Assembly: GCA_004292515.1 (NCBI GenBank)
Contig: RDXB01000029.1
Coordinates: 18,343 to 82,342 of the forward strand
Origin: Oscillatoriales cyanobacterium
GTDB taxonomy: Bacteria > Cyanobacteriota > Cyanobacteriia > CACIAM-69d
DNA length: 64,000 bases
Reading direction: 5' to 3'
Part shown: positions 9,850 to 20,261 of the stretch, one piece after another
How positions within the stretch are numbered: the stretch's first letter is position 1
How the letters are laid out: each line of letters starts with the position of its first letter
Translations under genes and position numbers: made by a program
The notes under the pieces: model-generated
What the model saw: only the letters and a program-made list of their open reading frames with translations
Told to the model about the DNA's origin: nothing
Databases searched by the model: none

Positions 9850-10101
9850 GGCCGGTCATCTAGGTTGGGGAGGATGTCAACAACGAGATCGGGGGCACAC
9901 CTTCATCGATCGTTAACATTCCCTTGGCAAGGTGTTAAACGCTACCCACTACTCTGGCTAGGTATGCGGCATTACACTTTGCCACCAGCACTGGATTCTT
10001 TGTGAGCTACTCAGGATCGAACGTTTAGAATCCCTTAGGATTAATCTTGGTGCTGCTTTTCGATTAATCCACCGCTGATCATCCTGCTGCGGCCCCTCAC
10101 C

Positions 10102-10743
10102 ATGCGATCGCCCTTGCTCGATCCCGTTACATTCGATTTGCGATTTCTGCTTGAGGCGCAATACCGTAGCCAAGGTCTACTGTCATTTCGGGCGGGCCAA
10201 GCGGTTCCCCTGCTGTCCGATCGCCTTTGGGTGGTCTATCGCGGCCTCGTCACCCTGGAAACCAGTTTTGTGGATGGCTCTGAGGCTATTCTGGGATTTG
10301 TGGGGCCGGGCATGATGTTTGGCAGTGGTCTAAGTGCGATCGAACCCTATCGGAGCGTGGCCATCACGGCTACGGATTTGTTGCCCCTATCTTGGGTGCA
10401 GGTTTCACAATCCCCTTTGCTGGCCCGCAGCCTGTTAGCCCACGGTTTGCGACGGTTTTCCCAGGCTTGTGAGCTGAAGGCCCTGTTGACCCTGAAGCGC
10501 GCGGAGGATCGCCTGTGGGAATTGTTGCAACTGCTCGATCGCGAATTTGGTCAAACCTATTCCCAAGGGCGGCGACTGAGCTTGCGGTTGACCCACCGAC
10601 AACTGGCTAACGCTACCCAAACCACCAGGGTCACGGTCACCAGAATTTTGCAGACTTTCCAGACCCAAGGTTGGCTGTGGATTGATGATGATCGCCACTT
10701 TTGGTTTCCGACAACTGCTCGGAAGCGATCGGCACGAGACTGA
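10102..10743 (+). CDS. Crp/Fnr-family transcriptional regulator (NtcA/CysR-like)
   Basis: cNMP-binding-like N-terminal domain and HTH LTHRQLANATQTTRVTVTRILQTFQTQGWL, very close to the NtcA recognition helix. Confidence 0.85.
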   Translation: MRSPLLDPVTFDLRFLLEAQYRSQGLLSFRAGQAVPLLSDRLWVVYRGLVTLETSFVDGSEAILGFVGPGMMFGSGLSAIEPYRSVAITATDLLPLSWVQVSQSPLLARSLLAHGLRRFSQACELKALLTLKRAEDRLWELLQLLDREFGQTYSQGRRLSLRLTHRQLANATQTTRVTVTRILQTFQTQGWLWIDDDRHFWFPTTARKRSARD

Positions 10744-10885
10744 TTCAACGTCCGTTCGGGTTAAGCCATCTTCTCCAAAACCTCAGAACCCTCGTAACAA
10801 CTGAATTCTCCCCTCGGCAAGGGGGAACTTTATCATGATTTGCTCATCATTATGATTGGCTCATCATCGTGATCTTGAACTGACT

Positions 10886-13800
10886 TTAAATTAAGACCGA
10901 AAGCTTAGAGCCATCATTGGTTTTTTGTACCTCGATGCGGGCGCTAAAGGCTTCCTTGAGCTGGGGAATGTGGGTGACGGTCAAAATACAGCCAAATTCT
11001 GGGGCGATCGCATTAATTGCGGCCACGAGTCGATCACGTCCCCCGTCATCCTGAGTGCCAAATCCCTCATCAATAATCAATAGTTGTAAGGCTGTGCCCG
11101 ATCGCTGAGTTAGCAACCGGGATAGGGCGAGCCGAATTGCAAAATTGATCCGAAATGCTTCACCGCCCGAGTAGGTTTCATAGGGACGAGTGCCGCGCAC
11201 ATCAGCAATTTGAATTTCTAAGGTTTCAATGGTGGCGCTGGCGATCGCTTCAGCAGTTTTCTGACGCTTGGTGGCGCTTTTTTTGAGGCGTTGGGTAATG
11301 AAATTAATGTGGAGCTGGTTGGCGCTCAACTGCGACAAAATTCGATTAGCTTCTGCTTCCAGTTGGGGCAAGAGGGTTTCGATCGCCAAGGCCTGAATCC
11401 CATTTTTGCCAAAGGCTTTTGCTAGTTCTTCATAGATCTGTTGTTGGCGTTGCTGTTGGGTGAGTTGCGCTCGATCGCTCACTAGTTGCTGTTCCAAGCT
11501 AGCCAGATATATTTGTTGCTGTTCAAGTTGAGCCTTGCGTGCAATGCTGGTTTCGATCGATTGGCGAATGGTGGTGATTTGTTGCTCCAAGGCTTCAATG
11601 TGCGATCGCTGATCGGGGCGATCGGCCAATTGTTGTTGGAGCTGCGCTAATTGGCGGGTTAAGGTCTCTCCAGCCTGTTGGGCATGATTTAGGGCCTGTT
11701 GCAATCGTTGGCGGCGATCGCTCAGTTGGGGAACTTCTAACTGACATTGGCGCAACTCTTCCGCACGAGCTAACCAGCCCTGTTCCGATCGAATTTGGCT
11801 ACGGAGGGCTTCGTGGTCTGAGTGTTGATAATTTACCTGACTGAGCTGTTGCTCTAGTTGCTGAATTTGGGCGAGTATCGATTGTGGATTGGTGCGATCG
11901 TGGAGTGCTTGCAAGCTGGTTTGCAAACGAGCAGATTCACTGATTAATTCTGGGCGACGTTGTTGCAGCCGATCGAGTTTAGTTTGGGACTGTTGGAGTT
12001 CGTGATGTCGCATTTCCACCCACCGCCAACGATCGACTTCTGCCCGCGCCAGGGATAAGTTGCGATCGTCAAAATTCAAAGCAGCTAATTGGCTGTTTAA
12101 GGCTGCCAATTCTTGCAGCAGTGCAGGAAGTTGGCGCGAGGACTCGGGAATATTTGCCGGTTGATCGCCATGCCCTGCGATCCAGTCCAACACCTGTTGG
12201 ATTCGATCCTGTTCAGTCAGAATATGCACTAGAGACTGGCGATCGGTTTCCAAGCTTTGCAGTTGTTCTTGGAGTTTGCCCCGCTCTTCAATACAACTAT
12301 TTAAGGGCTTCAGCTCCTGTTGCAAATCTCGATATTCTTGGCGCAGAATTTGAATTTCTCGCTCGGTCAAAGCGAGTTGCTCTTGCAAAACCCATAGGCG
12401 ATCGCGCAGGGCTTTTTCTTCGGCAGCTTGTTTGGTTTTCACCAACTCAAGATGATGCTGATCCAACGGGCGATCGCAGAGGGGACAAGCTCCAAACTGG
12501 TCAGCATCAACTGCGCGATCGTCTGCCCCGTGCAGGTGTTGATGATCGGCGAGGAGCTGACTTTTCTCCCTCAGTTTATGGAGTTGATTTTCAAGATCAA
12601 TCTTCATCCCATTCAGCCGATCAATAAAGCTTTTGCGCTCTGTCCCCTTTTCTTGGACACGCTCTTGATAGACTTTGCGATTTTGTAAGGCTTGAATTTG
12701 GGCTTCAAGCTGTTGCCAATGGGTTTGTAATTGTGCCTCACGAGCCAACTGAGCTTCAAGGTGCTGTTGGGTGCGTGCTAACTCCTCCTCCTTTGCCAAC
12801 AACCGAGTTTGGGCTTGCTGACAGGTTTGCTCGATCGCCTGCTGACGTTTGGTGATCGGGGCAGCTTGGGCTTGCAATTGCTCAATATGTTCCAGGGTTG
12901 ATCGCGCCTGTTGGAGCTGTGCTAGACTTGCTTCCACCTCCTCTTTTTGGCTGAGAATGGCTTGCTGTTCTCGCTCCTGAATCGCTAAATCTTCCAGGCG
13001 CGCTGTGATGGTTTTTTGTTCATTTTCGAGGCGGTTTGTTTCGCGATCAAGCTGTTGTTGTAGGGTGTTTTTTTGGGTGGCAAGCTGATGGTGATGCTGG
13101 GCTTTTTGGCTGAGATGTTCTTCTGCTAGTTGCCATTGTTGCAGGCGGGCTGCCCCTGCTTCGATCGCGGCTGCTTGAGCCAAAACGCGATTAACTTCAG
13201 ACTGGCGGCGATCGAGATCTTGGGTTTCCCGTTGCAAGCGCTGCAATTCTTGCGTGTTGGTGACCTGTTGCTGTTGCGTCCAACTGAGCTGCTGCAAATC
13301 GCTTTGGCGCTGGACATCGCTCGCTCTTGCTTGTTCCAAATTTTGCTCAATCGTTTTCTGTTGATTTCGCAGTTCGCCTAAGGCCGCCTCGACGGTCTGA
13401 TTTTCCTGAAAGAGGCGATCGCGATCGGTCAGTTTCGTTTCTTGGCTGCCAATCAACTCCCACAATTGTTGTGTGGCAATTTTGAGGGTTTTTGCTCGAT
13501 CCTTAGCTTGTTCTGCTAGCTCATCGTATTGTGAAAGCTTGAGCAAATCAGCCAGAATCTGCTTGCGCTCGGCGGGCCCCTTCAACATAAACTCATCAGC
13601 CCGACCTTGCCGCAAATAGGCTGAATTGACAAAGGTTTCATAATCCAAGCGCAATCGATGGACGATCGCTGCTTGAGTGGCCTTCACTCCCCGTTCCGTC
13701 AAGCTACGAAACGTCCATTGATCGCGATCGCCTTGGTCGATCGCCATCTGAAATTCTAGGGTGGTCGATTGACCCAGGCGACGACTGCGAATAATCCGAT

Positions 13801-14041
13801 AAATTTCCCGACCAAAGCGAAATGTGAAACTAACGCGGGCTTCCTTTTCACCCGCATAAATCACATCATCTTCGGCAGTAGCCCGGCTTTTGCCCCACAC
13901 CGACCAAGCCATGGCTTCGAGTAGCGATGATTTGCCCGCACCATTCACGCCACAAATGCAAGCAGTCTGCAGTCCTAAAAAATCTAGCGATGCTTCGCGA
14001 TAGCTTAGAAAATTTTTTAAAACTAATTGCTCGGGGATCAC
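10886..14041 (-). CDS. sbcC: SbcC/Rad50-like exonuclease ATPase
   Basis: Walker A CGVNGAGKSSLLEAM, long coiled coils, zinc hook CPLC, C-terminal YSGGEAFRINFAIRLALSRLL and LLIIDEGFGTQDDGG. Confidence 0.92.
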   Translation of the reverse strand: MIPEQLVLKNFLSYREASLDFLGLQTACICGVNGAGKSSLLEAMAWSVWGKSRATAEDDVIYAGEKEARVSFTFRFGREIYRIIRSRRLGQSTTLEFQMAIDQGDRDQWTFRSLTERGVKATQAAIVHRLRLDYETFVNSAYLRQGRADEFMLKGPAERKQILADLLKLSQYDELAEQAKDRAKTLKIATQQLWELIGSQETKLTDRDRLFQENQTVEAALGELRNQQKTIEQNLEQARASDVQRQSDLQQLSWTQQQQVTNTQELQRLQRETQDLDRRQSEVNRVLAQAAAIEAGAARLQQWQLAEEHLSQKAQHHHQLATQKNTLQQQLDRETNRLENEQKTITARLEDLAIQEREQQAILSQKEEVEASLAQLQQARSTLEHIEQLQAQAAPITKRQQAIEQTCQQAQTRLLAKEEELARTQQHLEAQLAREAQLQTHWQQLEAQIQALQNRKVYQERVQEKGTERKSFIDRLNGMKIDLENQLHKLREKSQLLADHQHLHGADDRAVDADQFGACPLCDRPLDQHHLELVKTKQAAEEKALRDRLWVLQEQLALTEREIQILRQEYRDLQQELKPLNSCIEERGKLQEQLQSLETDRQSLVHILTEQDRIQQVLDWIAGHGDQPANIPESSRQLPALLQELAALNSQLAALNFDDRNLSLARAEVDRWRWVEMRHHELQQSQTKLDRLQQRRPELISESARLQTSLQALHDRTNPQSILAQIQQLEQQLSQVNYQHSDHEALRSQIRSEQGWLARAEELRQCQLEVPQLSDRRQRLQQALNHAQQAGETLTRQLAQLQQQLADRPDQRSHIEALEQQITTIRQSIETSIARKAQLEQQQIYLASLEQQLVSDRAQLTQQQRQQQIYEELAKAFGKNGIQALAIETLLPQLEAEANRILSQLSANQLHINFITQRLKKSATKRQKTAEAIASATIETLEIQIADVRGTRPYETYSGGEAFRINFAIRLALSRLLTQRSGTALQLLIIDEGFGTQDDGGRDRLVAAINAIAPEFGCILTVTHIPQLKEAFSARIEVQKTNDGSKLSVLI

Positions 14042-14837
14042 AACTCACTCTCCTCAATAGAGAAATGCAAGCGATCAGATGGGTTAACCATTTAAGACTG
14101 AAGCATCAATCGAGCAAGATCGATTGCAGTTCATTTATTGTAACAGAAATAGATCGGAGCTAATCCCTAGCAGCAATCCCCCTCCAATCGCTCAGTGTAT
14201 TACCCTGATTTTTGATTGGCGACATGAGTTACTGGATGATCAAGCCTAACAAGCATGATCTTGACCCGGCGATCGCATTCAGACCTCTCTGAATGGAGAA
14301 ATTGGGTGATTTGTATAGCTCGATCAATGCACCCACCACCGCCGATGGTCGGCACGAGTGAATCTATGAATCTGTCCTGGCATGGGCGATCGCTACTTGT
14401 AAAGCTGACGTGATGAATTAACCCCTGATCAATGGGCATCCCTTAAAATTTCCCTGCGATGCGATCGCTGAACCCTGAACCTGAGAATCACATGTTCGAT
14501 GGAGGTGAATTTAGCCAGGATTACTGCTGGTGTTGAGTGGTTTGATGAATGTGTCAGTTGGCAATTTCTTATGGCAACTTTTTACAAAGTCCCATAAAGT
14601 ATTGTAAGGCCTTGCGGCTTCTTTCCAGATCTTGCAATGGACTAGGCACGGTAACAAGAACCCAGGCGATTGCTATGCGCTGCTGAACCCTCTCGTTTTT
14701 CTGGATTGATCTGGGATGGTTGCCTCTCAACTCCCTACCCAATTTGCACATCGCATCAATGTGGCAATTCTGATTAAACTGCCACACTGCCTTGTCTACT
14801 GTTCTTAGAACTTTGATTAGAACCCTGAGCTGTCGTT

Positions 14838-15998
14838 ATGCCTAAAGTTGGATACTTGGTTGATCGTCGTAGCGGTCGTAAAGTTCGCATTGGTGCTTGT
14901 GTTAAATCGACGAAAAAGCCGCCAAAGTTTAGTTTGTTTCAATCGAGTCGATCAGCAGAAAATCTGCCAACCCGGGTGGACTTGCGGCGGTATTTAACGC
15001 CCGTTGAAGATCAATCCACGGTGGGCAGTTGCACGGCCAATGCGATCGCTGGAGCCTATGAATATTTAGCCATGCGCACCCTAGGAGAGGCGGGCGATAT
15101 TAGTCGATTGTTTATCTATTACAACGCTCGCAAGGCCGCAGGGACGATCGGCGATGGTGGCAGCTCCATTAGCGGCAGCATTCAAGTGCTACAGGAAGTG
15201 GGAGCCTGCACTGAAAATACCTGGCCCTATGTGCCCGAAGAGTTTGATGCGGAACCCTCTGCGGAGGCGTATGAAGAAGCCCAGAACTTCTTGGTTGATG
15301 ATGCCCAGGAAATTCCGGTCGATTTGACTGCCATGAAGGCTTGCTTGGCCGATGGTCACCCCTTTGCCTTTGGGTTGGTGTTGTTTGATTCCTTTGGCAA
15401 AGCTGAGAAAAATGGGCGCGTTCTGATGCCCGATCGCAATGAAAAAGTGCGCGATACCCATGGTCGCCACGCCATGCTCTGCGTGGGATATTCTGACCAT
15501 AATCAGGCTTTTATTGTCCGTAACTCCTGGGGTGAAGCTTGGGGAGATAAGGGTTATTGCTATATCCCCTATAACTACATGACGAATGATGAATGGTGCT
15601 TCGATTGTTGGGCGATTAAACAAGTAACGGACTTGGATTTTTCGACTGGGATTGAAAGCAGTGATGATGATGATTTCTATGGCGATGATGACGATGATGA
15701 AGAGGGTTACTACGACTATTCAGAAGAGGGGGATGATGATGAAGCTGTAGACGAAGAAGAGGAGGAGGAATACGACGAGGAAGAGGAAGAGTACGACGGG
15801 GAAAGCGAGGAGGAAGAGGAGGAAGAATACGACGAAGAAAGCGAAGAAGAGGAAGAGTACGAGGAAGAGGAAGAGTACGACGAAGAGAGTGAAGAAGAGG
15901 AAGAGTACGACGAAGAGAGTGAAGAAGAGGAAGAGTACGACGAAGAGAGTGAGGAAGAAGAATACAATGAGGACAGCGAAGAGGAGGAGGAAGATTAG
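14838..15998 (+). CDS. C1-family (papain-like) cysteine peptidase with acidic Asp/Glu/Tyr C-terminal tail
   Basis: VEDQSTVGSCTANAIAGAYEY (Cys), THGRHAMLCVGYSD (His), IVRNSWGEAWGDKGYCYIPY (Asn). Tail from about residue 275 is D/E/Y/S low complexity. Confidence 0.92.
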   Translation: MPKVGYLVDRRSGRKVRIGACVKSTKKPPKFSLFQSSRSAENLPTRVDLRRYLTPVEDQSTVGSCTANAIAGAYEYLAMRTLGEAGDISRLFIYYNARKAAGTIGDGGSSISGSIQVLQEVGACTENTWPYVPEEFDAEPSAEAYEEAQNFLVDDAQEIPVDLTAMKACLADGHPFAFGLVLFDSFGKAEKNGRVLMPDRNEKVRDTHGRHAMLCVGYSDHNQAFIVRNSWGEAWGDKGYCYIPYNYMTNDEWCFDCWAIKQVTDLDFSTGIESSDDDDFYGDDDDDEEGYYDYSEEGDDDEAVDEEEEEEYDEEEEEYDGESEEEEEEEYDEESEEEEEYEEEEEYDEESEEEEEYDEESEEEEEYDEESEEEEYNEDSEEEEED

Positions 15999-16148
15999 GG
16001 GATCAACAACTACGATCGCCTGAACTTCAAGTCACTCAGGACAGACAGCACCGCGATCGCCCCCGCTCACCCCACAAATGTTGCGAAAGTTGGCAGGGAA
16101 GCGGGAGGGCGATCGCCCCGCGCGACACTGATTCACGATTCTCGTTCT

Positions 16149-17252
16149 GTGACGATCATGCAGTCCACCGATCCCCTTGCATCTCCCGCCTCATCCGCTG
16201 TGATCGCCCCACCCGAGGCGATCGCCCAAGCCACCCAAAGCCGCAAAGCCGACCACCTGCGCGCCTGCCTCGAAGACGATGTGCAATGTCAGCAAGTGAG
16301 CAGTGGTTTCGATCGCTACCGCTTCGACCATTGCTGTCTGCCCGAGCTGGATCGTGCGGCGATCGACCCTAGCAGCCAGTTTTTGGGCAAGGATCTGCGC
16401 GCACCCTTCCTGATTTCTTCGATGACCGGCGGCACAGAACAGGCCGAGCGGCTGAACTTCCGGTTGGCGGCGGCGGCCCAGCGTTGGGGATTTGCGATGG
16501 GAGTCGGATCGCAGCGGGTGGCGGTGGAACGGCCCGAGGTGCGGCGCACTTTTGCGGTGCGATCGGTTGCGCCGGATATTTTGCTGTTTGCCAACTTGGG
16601 GGCGGTGCAGCTTAACCACGATTACGGTTTGCAACAGTGCCAAGAGCTGGTGGATTGGCTGGCGGCCGATGCGCTGATTTTGCACCTCAACCCCCTGCAA
16701 GAAGCGGTGCAAACCAAGGGTGATACGAACTTTGCGGGGTTGCTCGATCGGATTGCTGACCTGTGCGATCGCCTGCCCGTGCCGGTGATTGCCAAGGAAG
16801 TGGGCAACGGCATCTCCGGCTCGATGGCGCAGAAACTGTTGGCGGCTGGTGTGCGGGCGATCGATGTGGCCGGGGCCGGCGGTACATCCTGGGCCAAGGT
16901 GGAGAGTGTGCGCGCCCGCGATCCGAAGCAACGGCGGCTGGGCGACACCTTCCGCGATTGGGGCCTGCCCACGGTGGATTGCTTGCTGGCGGTGCGGCAG
17001 GTGGCCCCAGAAGTGCCCTTGATTGCGTCGGGCGGCTTGCGCAATGGCTTGGATGCGGCCAAGGCGATCGCCCTGGGGGCCAACTTAGCGGGGCTGGCGA
17101 TCCCGTTTCTGCAAGCGGCGGAGGAGTCGCCGGAAGCCCTGGACTTTCTCTGTGAGGTGCTGGTGGCGGAGTTGGAAACGACCATGTTTTGCACCGGCAA
17201 CCGGACGATCGCCGATCTACAAACTTCGGGGCGGCTTGGGCGGCGCGCCTAG
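16149..17252 (+). CDS. fni: type 2 isopentenyl-diphosphate delta-isomerase
   Basis: [91 protein letters not shown]. Confidence 0.95.
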   Translation: MTIMQSTDPLASPASSAVIAPPEAIAQATQSRKADHLRACLEDDVQCQQVSSGFDRYRFDHCCLPELDRAAIDPSSQFLGKDLRAPFLISSMTGGTEQAERLNFRLAAAAQRWGFAMGVGSQRVAVERPEVRRTFAVRSVAPDILLFANLGAVQLNHDYGLQQCQELVDWLAADALILHLNPLQEAVQTKGDTNFAGLLDRIADLCDRLPVPVIAKEVGNGISGSMAQKLLAAGVRAIDVAGAGGTSWAKVESVRARDPKQRRLGDTFRDWGLPTVDCLLAVRQVAPEVPLIASGGLRNGLDAAKAIALGANLAGLAIPFLQAAEESPEALDFLCEVLVAELETTMFCTGNRTIADLQTSGRLGRRA

Positions 17253-17362
17253 AAGCCTGAACTTAGAAGCCTGATCGAAGTGAGCGCCCCATCGTTGGCC
17301 GACCTGCGATAGAATGTTACAAATTGTAAAAACAACGATCGCAAATTGATTCGGAGGAAATC

Positions 17363-17533
17363 ATGGCTCAACCGCAACCGACCGTCACTCCGCAACTGGC
17401 AGAACCGAAATTTGGCTTTAACGACTACGCCGAGCGCCTGAACGGCCGGGCAGCCATGGTGGGCTTCCTGCTGGCCTTGGCGATCGAAGCGGCTACGGGT
17501 CAGGGCTTGCTGGCTTGGCTGGGCTTGATGTAG
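17363..17533 (+). CDS. high light-inducible / CAB-ELIP-HLIP family protein (56 aa)
   Basis: MAQPQPTVTPQLAEPKFGFNDYAERLNGRAAMVGFLLALAIEAATGQGLLAWLGLM with ExxNGRxAMxGF motif; GGAGG-like RBS just upstream. Below the ORF-track size cutoff. Confidence 0.93.
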   Translation: MAQPQPTVTPQLAEPKFGFNDYAERLNGRAAMVGFLLALAIEAATGQGLLAWLGLM

Positions 17534-17576
17534 TTGCGATCGCCCAACGCTACGCAGCGTTGGGTAGCAAGTTGCT

Positions 17577-17752
17577 CGGGGCCTGTGGTCATATTGCCCG
17601 CATTCCTGATCCCACTGTTAGCGAATCGTGAGCAACATTGTTAGCGGATCTTATGGGGCAACAAGGGGCTTAAGCCCCTTGCTACGACGATTGGGGCATG
17701 GAAAATTGACTGTTTCAGACTGCACTCGGGAAATGGCAACGGCCCCCAGACC
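17577..17752. repeat. family-B palindromic dispersed repeat
   Basis: GGGGCCTGTGGTC ... AAGGGGCTTAAGCCCCTT (17663-17680) ... TGGCAACGGCCCC; matches copies at 21.4, 46.5 and 53.4 kb. Confidence 0.7.
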
Positions 17753-17820
17753 GAAATGGGAACCGGGATCGGTAGACTGGACACCATCCCCCCGATCCCT
17801 ACCCCGCACAGGGAGCCAAC

Positions 17821-18189
17821 ATGAATTGGTTCTGGTCTCGATTCTTAAAAACCGCCTATCGTCGCGACCCGATCGCCTGCTTTTTGCTCACGATGGGCGC
17901 TGTTCAGTTGGCGATCGCCGGTTCCGATAGCGAGGCTGGGCTAGCGGCCCTCGGGCTGATTTTTGCAGGCAGTGCGGCGGCCCTCTATTGGTGGAAATAT
18001 TCCTCGCGGCTGATTCAAGCGGCCCGATCGCCCATCCCCACGCGCTACCGATCGACCACCACGGGTCACGACTGGGAGCGATCGCCAGCCCCGCGAGTCG
18101 ATCGCCCCAACAGCATCGTGGTCAATCCACCGCGATCGGGCCGGCCCCTGCCCCCACTCCGTTTACCCGATCGCCCCGCGAACCCCTAA
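17821..18189 (+). CDS. hypothetical membrane protein
   Basis: 122-aa ORF with two hydrophobic segments (IACFLLTMGAVQLAIA, AGLAALGLIFAGSAAALYWW). Confidence 0.5.
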   Translation: MNWFWSRFLKTAYRRDPIACFLLTMGAVQLAIAGSDSEAGLAALGLIFAGSAAALYWWKYSSRLIQAARSPIPTRYRSTTTGHDWERSPAPRVDRPNSIVVNPPRSGRPLPPLRLPDRPANP

Positions 18190-18233
18190 GGCCAGTGGTG
18201 GCCACCGTCGCTGCCGGGAATTTCGATTGACGC

Positions 18234-19142
18234 ATGAGCGAAATTTGCACCATCAGCCGCCGAGTCACCTTCGCCGCCAGCTATCGGTATTGGTTGCCGG
18301 AGCTGAGTGAAGCCGAAAATTGGCAACGATTTGGCATTGCGGCCCGCGCCCCCGGCAGCACCTTTACCCTATGGGTACAAGTGCGCGGCCCAGTCGATGA
18401 TCACGGCATGGTGGCCAACCTTTCCACCACCATTAAGCGCACCTTGCAACGGGAAGTGTTGCAACCCCTGCATGGCGCTTATTTAAACGATGTTTGGCCA
18501 GAATTTGCCAACACCCTGCCCAGTAGCGAATTTGTGGCGATCGCCCTGTGGCAACGGCTCGCCCCCTGCTGGGCCGCACAGCAGATTGCCCTCAGTCACA
18601 TTCAGTTATCACCCGATGCGAGCCTTGTTGTTGACTACCGAGGGCAGGACATGGAAGCGGATCTAACGATTCACACCCACTTCAGCGCGGCCCACCGGCT
18701 CTCGTTGCCCAGCCTGACGCTGCAGCAAAATAGCGAGATTTATGGCAAATGTGCCCGACCCAGCGGCCATGGCCACAACTACAAACTCTGGGTGACGGTG
18801 CGGGGGCCAATTCATCCACGCACCGGCATGGTGATTGAACTCAACCAGTTACGAGAATTGGTGGATCAAGAAATCATTGATCATCTTGATCACACCTTTC
18901 TCAATCAAGATATTCCAGCCTTTGAAGCGATCGTGCCAACGGCGGAAAACATCGCCATTTATATTCGCGATCGCCTCTTACAACCGATTCAAGAGTTGGG
19001 GGTGCAATTGGTAAAAATTCGCCTTGATGAAACCGACAATAACTCCTGTGAAGTGTATGTGGATTCATCGATGAACTGCGCCGATCCATCCCCGTCCATG
19101 TCCGCCGCGATCGCTACTCAACCCGCACAGCCGTGCCGCTAA
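18234..19142 (+). CDS. 6-carboxytetrahydropterin synthase-like protein with two PTPS/QueD domains
   Basis: C-terminal domain [11 protein letters not shown]...[23 protein letters not shown]...LDHTFLN...[10 protein letters not shown] is canonical. N-terminal domain has the same layout but lacks the zinc His residues. Confidence 0.88.
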   Translation: MSEICTISRRVTFAASYRYWLPELSEAENWQRFGIAARAPGSTFTLWVQVRGPVDDHGMVANLSTTIKRTLQREVLQPLHGAYLNDVWPEFANTLPSSEFVAIALWQRLAPCWAAQQIALSHIQLSPDASLVVDYRGQDMEADLTIHTHFSAAHRLSLPSLTLQQNSEIYGKCARPSGHGHNYKLWVTVRGPIHPRTGMVIELNQLRELVDQEIIDHLDHTFLNQDIPAFEAIVPTAENIAIYIRDRLLQPIQELGVQLVKIRLDETDNNSCEVYVDSSMNCADPSPSMSAAIATQPAQPCR

Positions 19143-19440
19143 CAGCCACCATCAGCATTCCACCACCGTTGGCTAGGCTAATCGTTTCATAGTCGATGTC
19201 GATGCCAATAATCGCATTGGCTCCCAGCTCGCGAGCGGCGGCCATCATCTCGCTCATGGCGATGTCTTTGGCTTTGCGGAGTTCCTTTTCATAGGAACCC
19301 GATCGCCCCCCAATTACATCCCGAATCCCAGCGAAAAAGTCCTTGAAAATATTCGCCCCCAAGATCGCTTCACCGCTGACAATGCCGTAGTAGTTGGTGA
19401 TCGTTTTTCCTTCGAGGCTGGACGTGGTGGTTAGCAACAT
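19114..19440 (-). CDS. YbjQ family (UPF0145) protein
   Basis: [87 protein letters not shown]. Confidence 0.9.
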   Translation of the reverse strand: MLLTTTSSLEGKTITNYYGIVSGEAILGANIFKDFFAGIRDVIGGRSGSYEKELRKAKDIAMSEMMAAARELGANAIIGIDIDYETISLANGGGMLMVAVSGTAVRVE

Positions 19441-19668
19441 AACGCGCTGGGCAACTCCGTGAATACCCTTTCGTTGTAGCAGGGGCGACCCATAGGGCAA
19501 CAATGGCGGTTCACCCACCCTAGGCGATCGGTTTTGCGCCTTGTCGCTTTCATGGTTCTGTTATGGGTGGGCATGCCAGAAGCAATTGCTCCTAGTCCAA
19601 TTTGCGATCGCATTCCCTAGGCAGTCTATATTAGTGAGAGGTTTGCACAGCTTCCCAAGGAGCGCTCC

Positions 19669-20247
19669 ATGGCCAACAGCTCTTCATCGACTCCCCAAGT
19701 TCGATCGACCGCCGACTTTCCCAAGGATGTCAGTAAGTTGAGCCGCGAAGAGCTAGAGCAGGCCTACTACGCGATGCGCACTAACCATAAATCGTTAGCA
19801 TTGAGCCAAGGGCGCTATAAAACTCTGGCGAATCAATATAAAGACAAGCTGCTTGCTGAGTCTAAGCATCTAGGACAAGTCATCACCACGCTGAAGGCAG
19901 AACGTGAAGCCCTGCTTCGACAATCCTCCCAGGAACTGCAACTCAAGTCTCAGCAGACAGAAGCTCTGGAAAGCGAACTCACAGAAATCTCGACACGATT
20001 GGAGAAACTGGCTGTCAGTTTCGATGGCATTACAACCAGTGGCAAGCTACCGATTGGTGAGCGATTTGGCAAGCTGTTTGTGGCTATCAAAGAGCTGATT
20101 GTCTGGTGGCGTGAACCCGATTCTGATGAGTCATTGGGTGCAATGAAGCCCGCTCCTGAGCCACGGATGCTGTTAGATAATGAGCAGGATGATGACTTCA
20201 AAAAAACTGATCGCGCTAGTCTCGGTCGTAATCTACTCGATCGCTAG
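19669..20247 (+). CDS. hypothetical coiled-coil protein
   Basis: 192-aa ORF with heptad-rich segment (QSSQELQLKSQQTEALESELTEISTRLEKL). Confidence 0.55.
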   Translation: MANSSSSTPQVRSTADFPKDVSKLSREELEQAYYAMRTNHKSLALSQGRYKTLANQYKDKLLAESKHLGQVITTLKAEREALLRQSSQELQLKSQQTEALESELTEISTRLEKLAVSFDGITTSGKLPIGERFGKLFVAIKELIVWWREPDSDESLGAMKPAPEPRMLLDNEQDDDFKKTDRASLGRNLLDR

Positions 20248-20261
20248 TTGCTAGGCCATAC

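Noticed and set aside
11000-14000. Several antisense ORFs inside sbcC
   Set aside because: No domain signatures and lower coding plausibility than the continuous SbcC frame.
14200-14787. Two minus-strand ORFs (79 and 72 aa) in the gap before the C1 peptidase
   Set aside because: No recognisable motif, no convincing RBS, and unusual composition; insufficient support for genes.
15716-15967. 83-aa Ser/Tyr-rich minus-strand ORF
   Set aside because: It is only the reverse complement of the (GAA/GAG)n acidic-tail coding region of the C1 peptidase.
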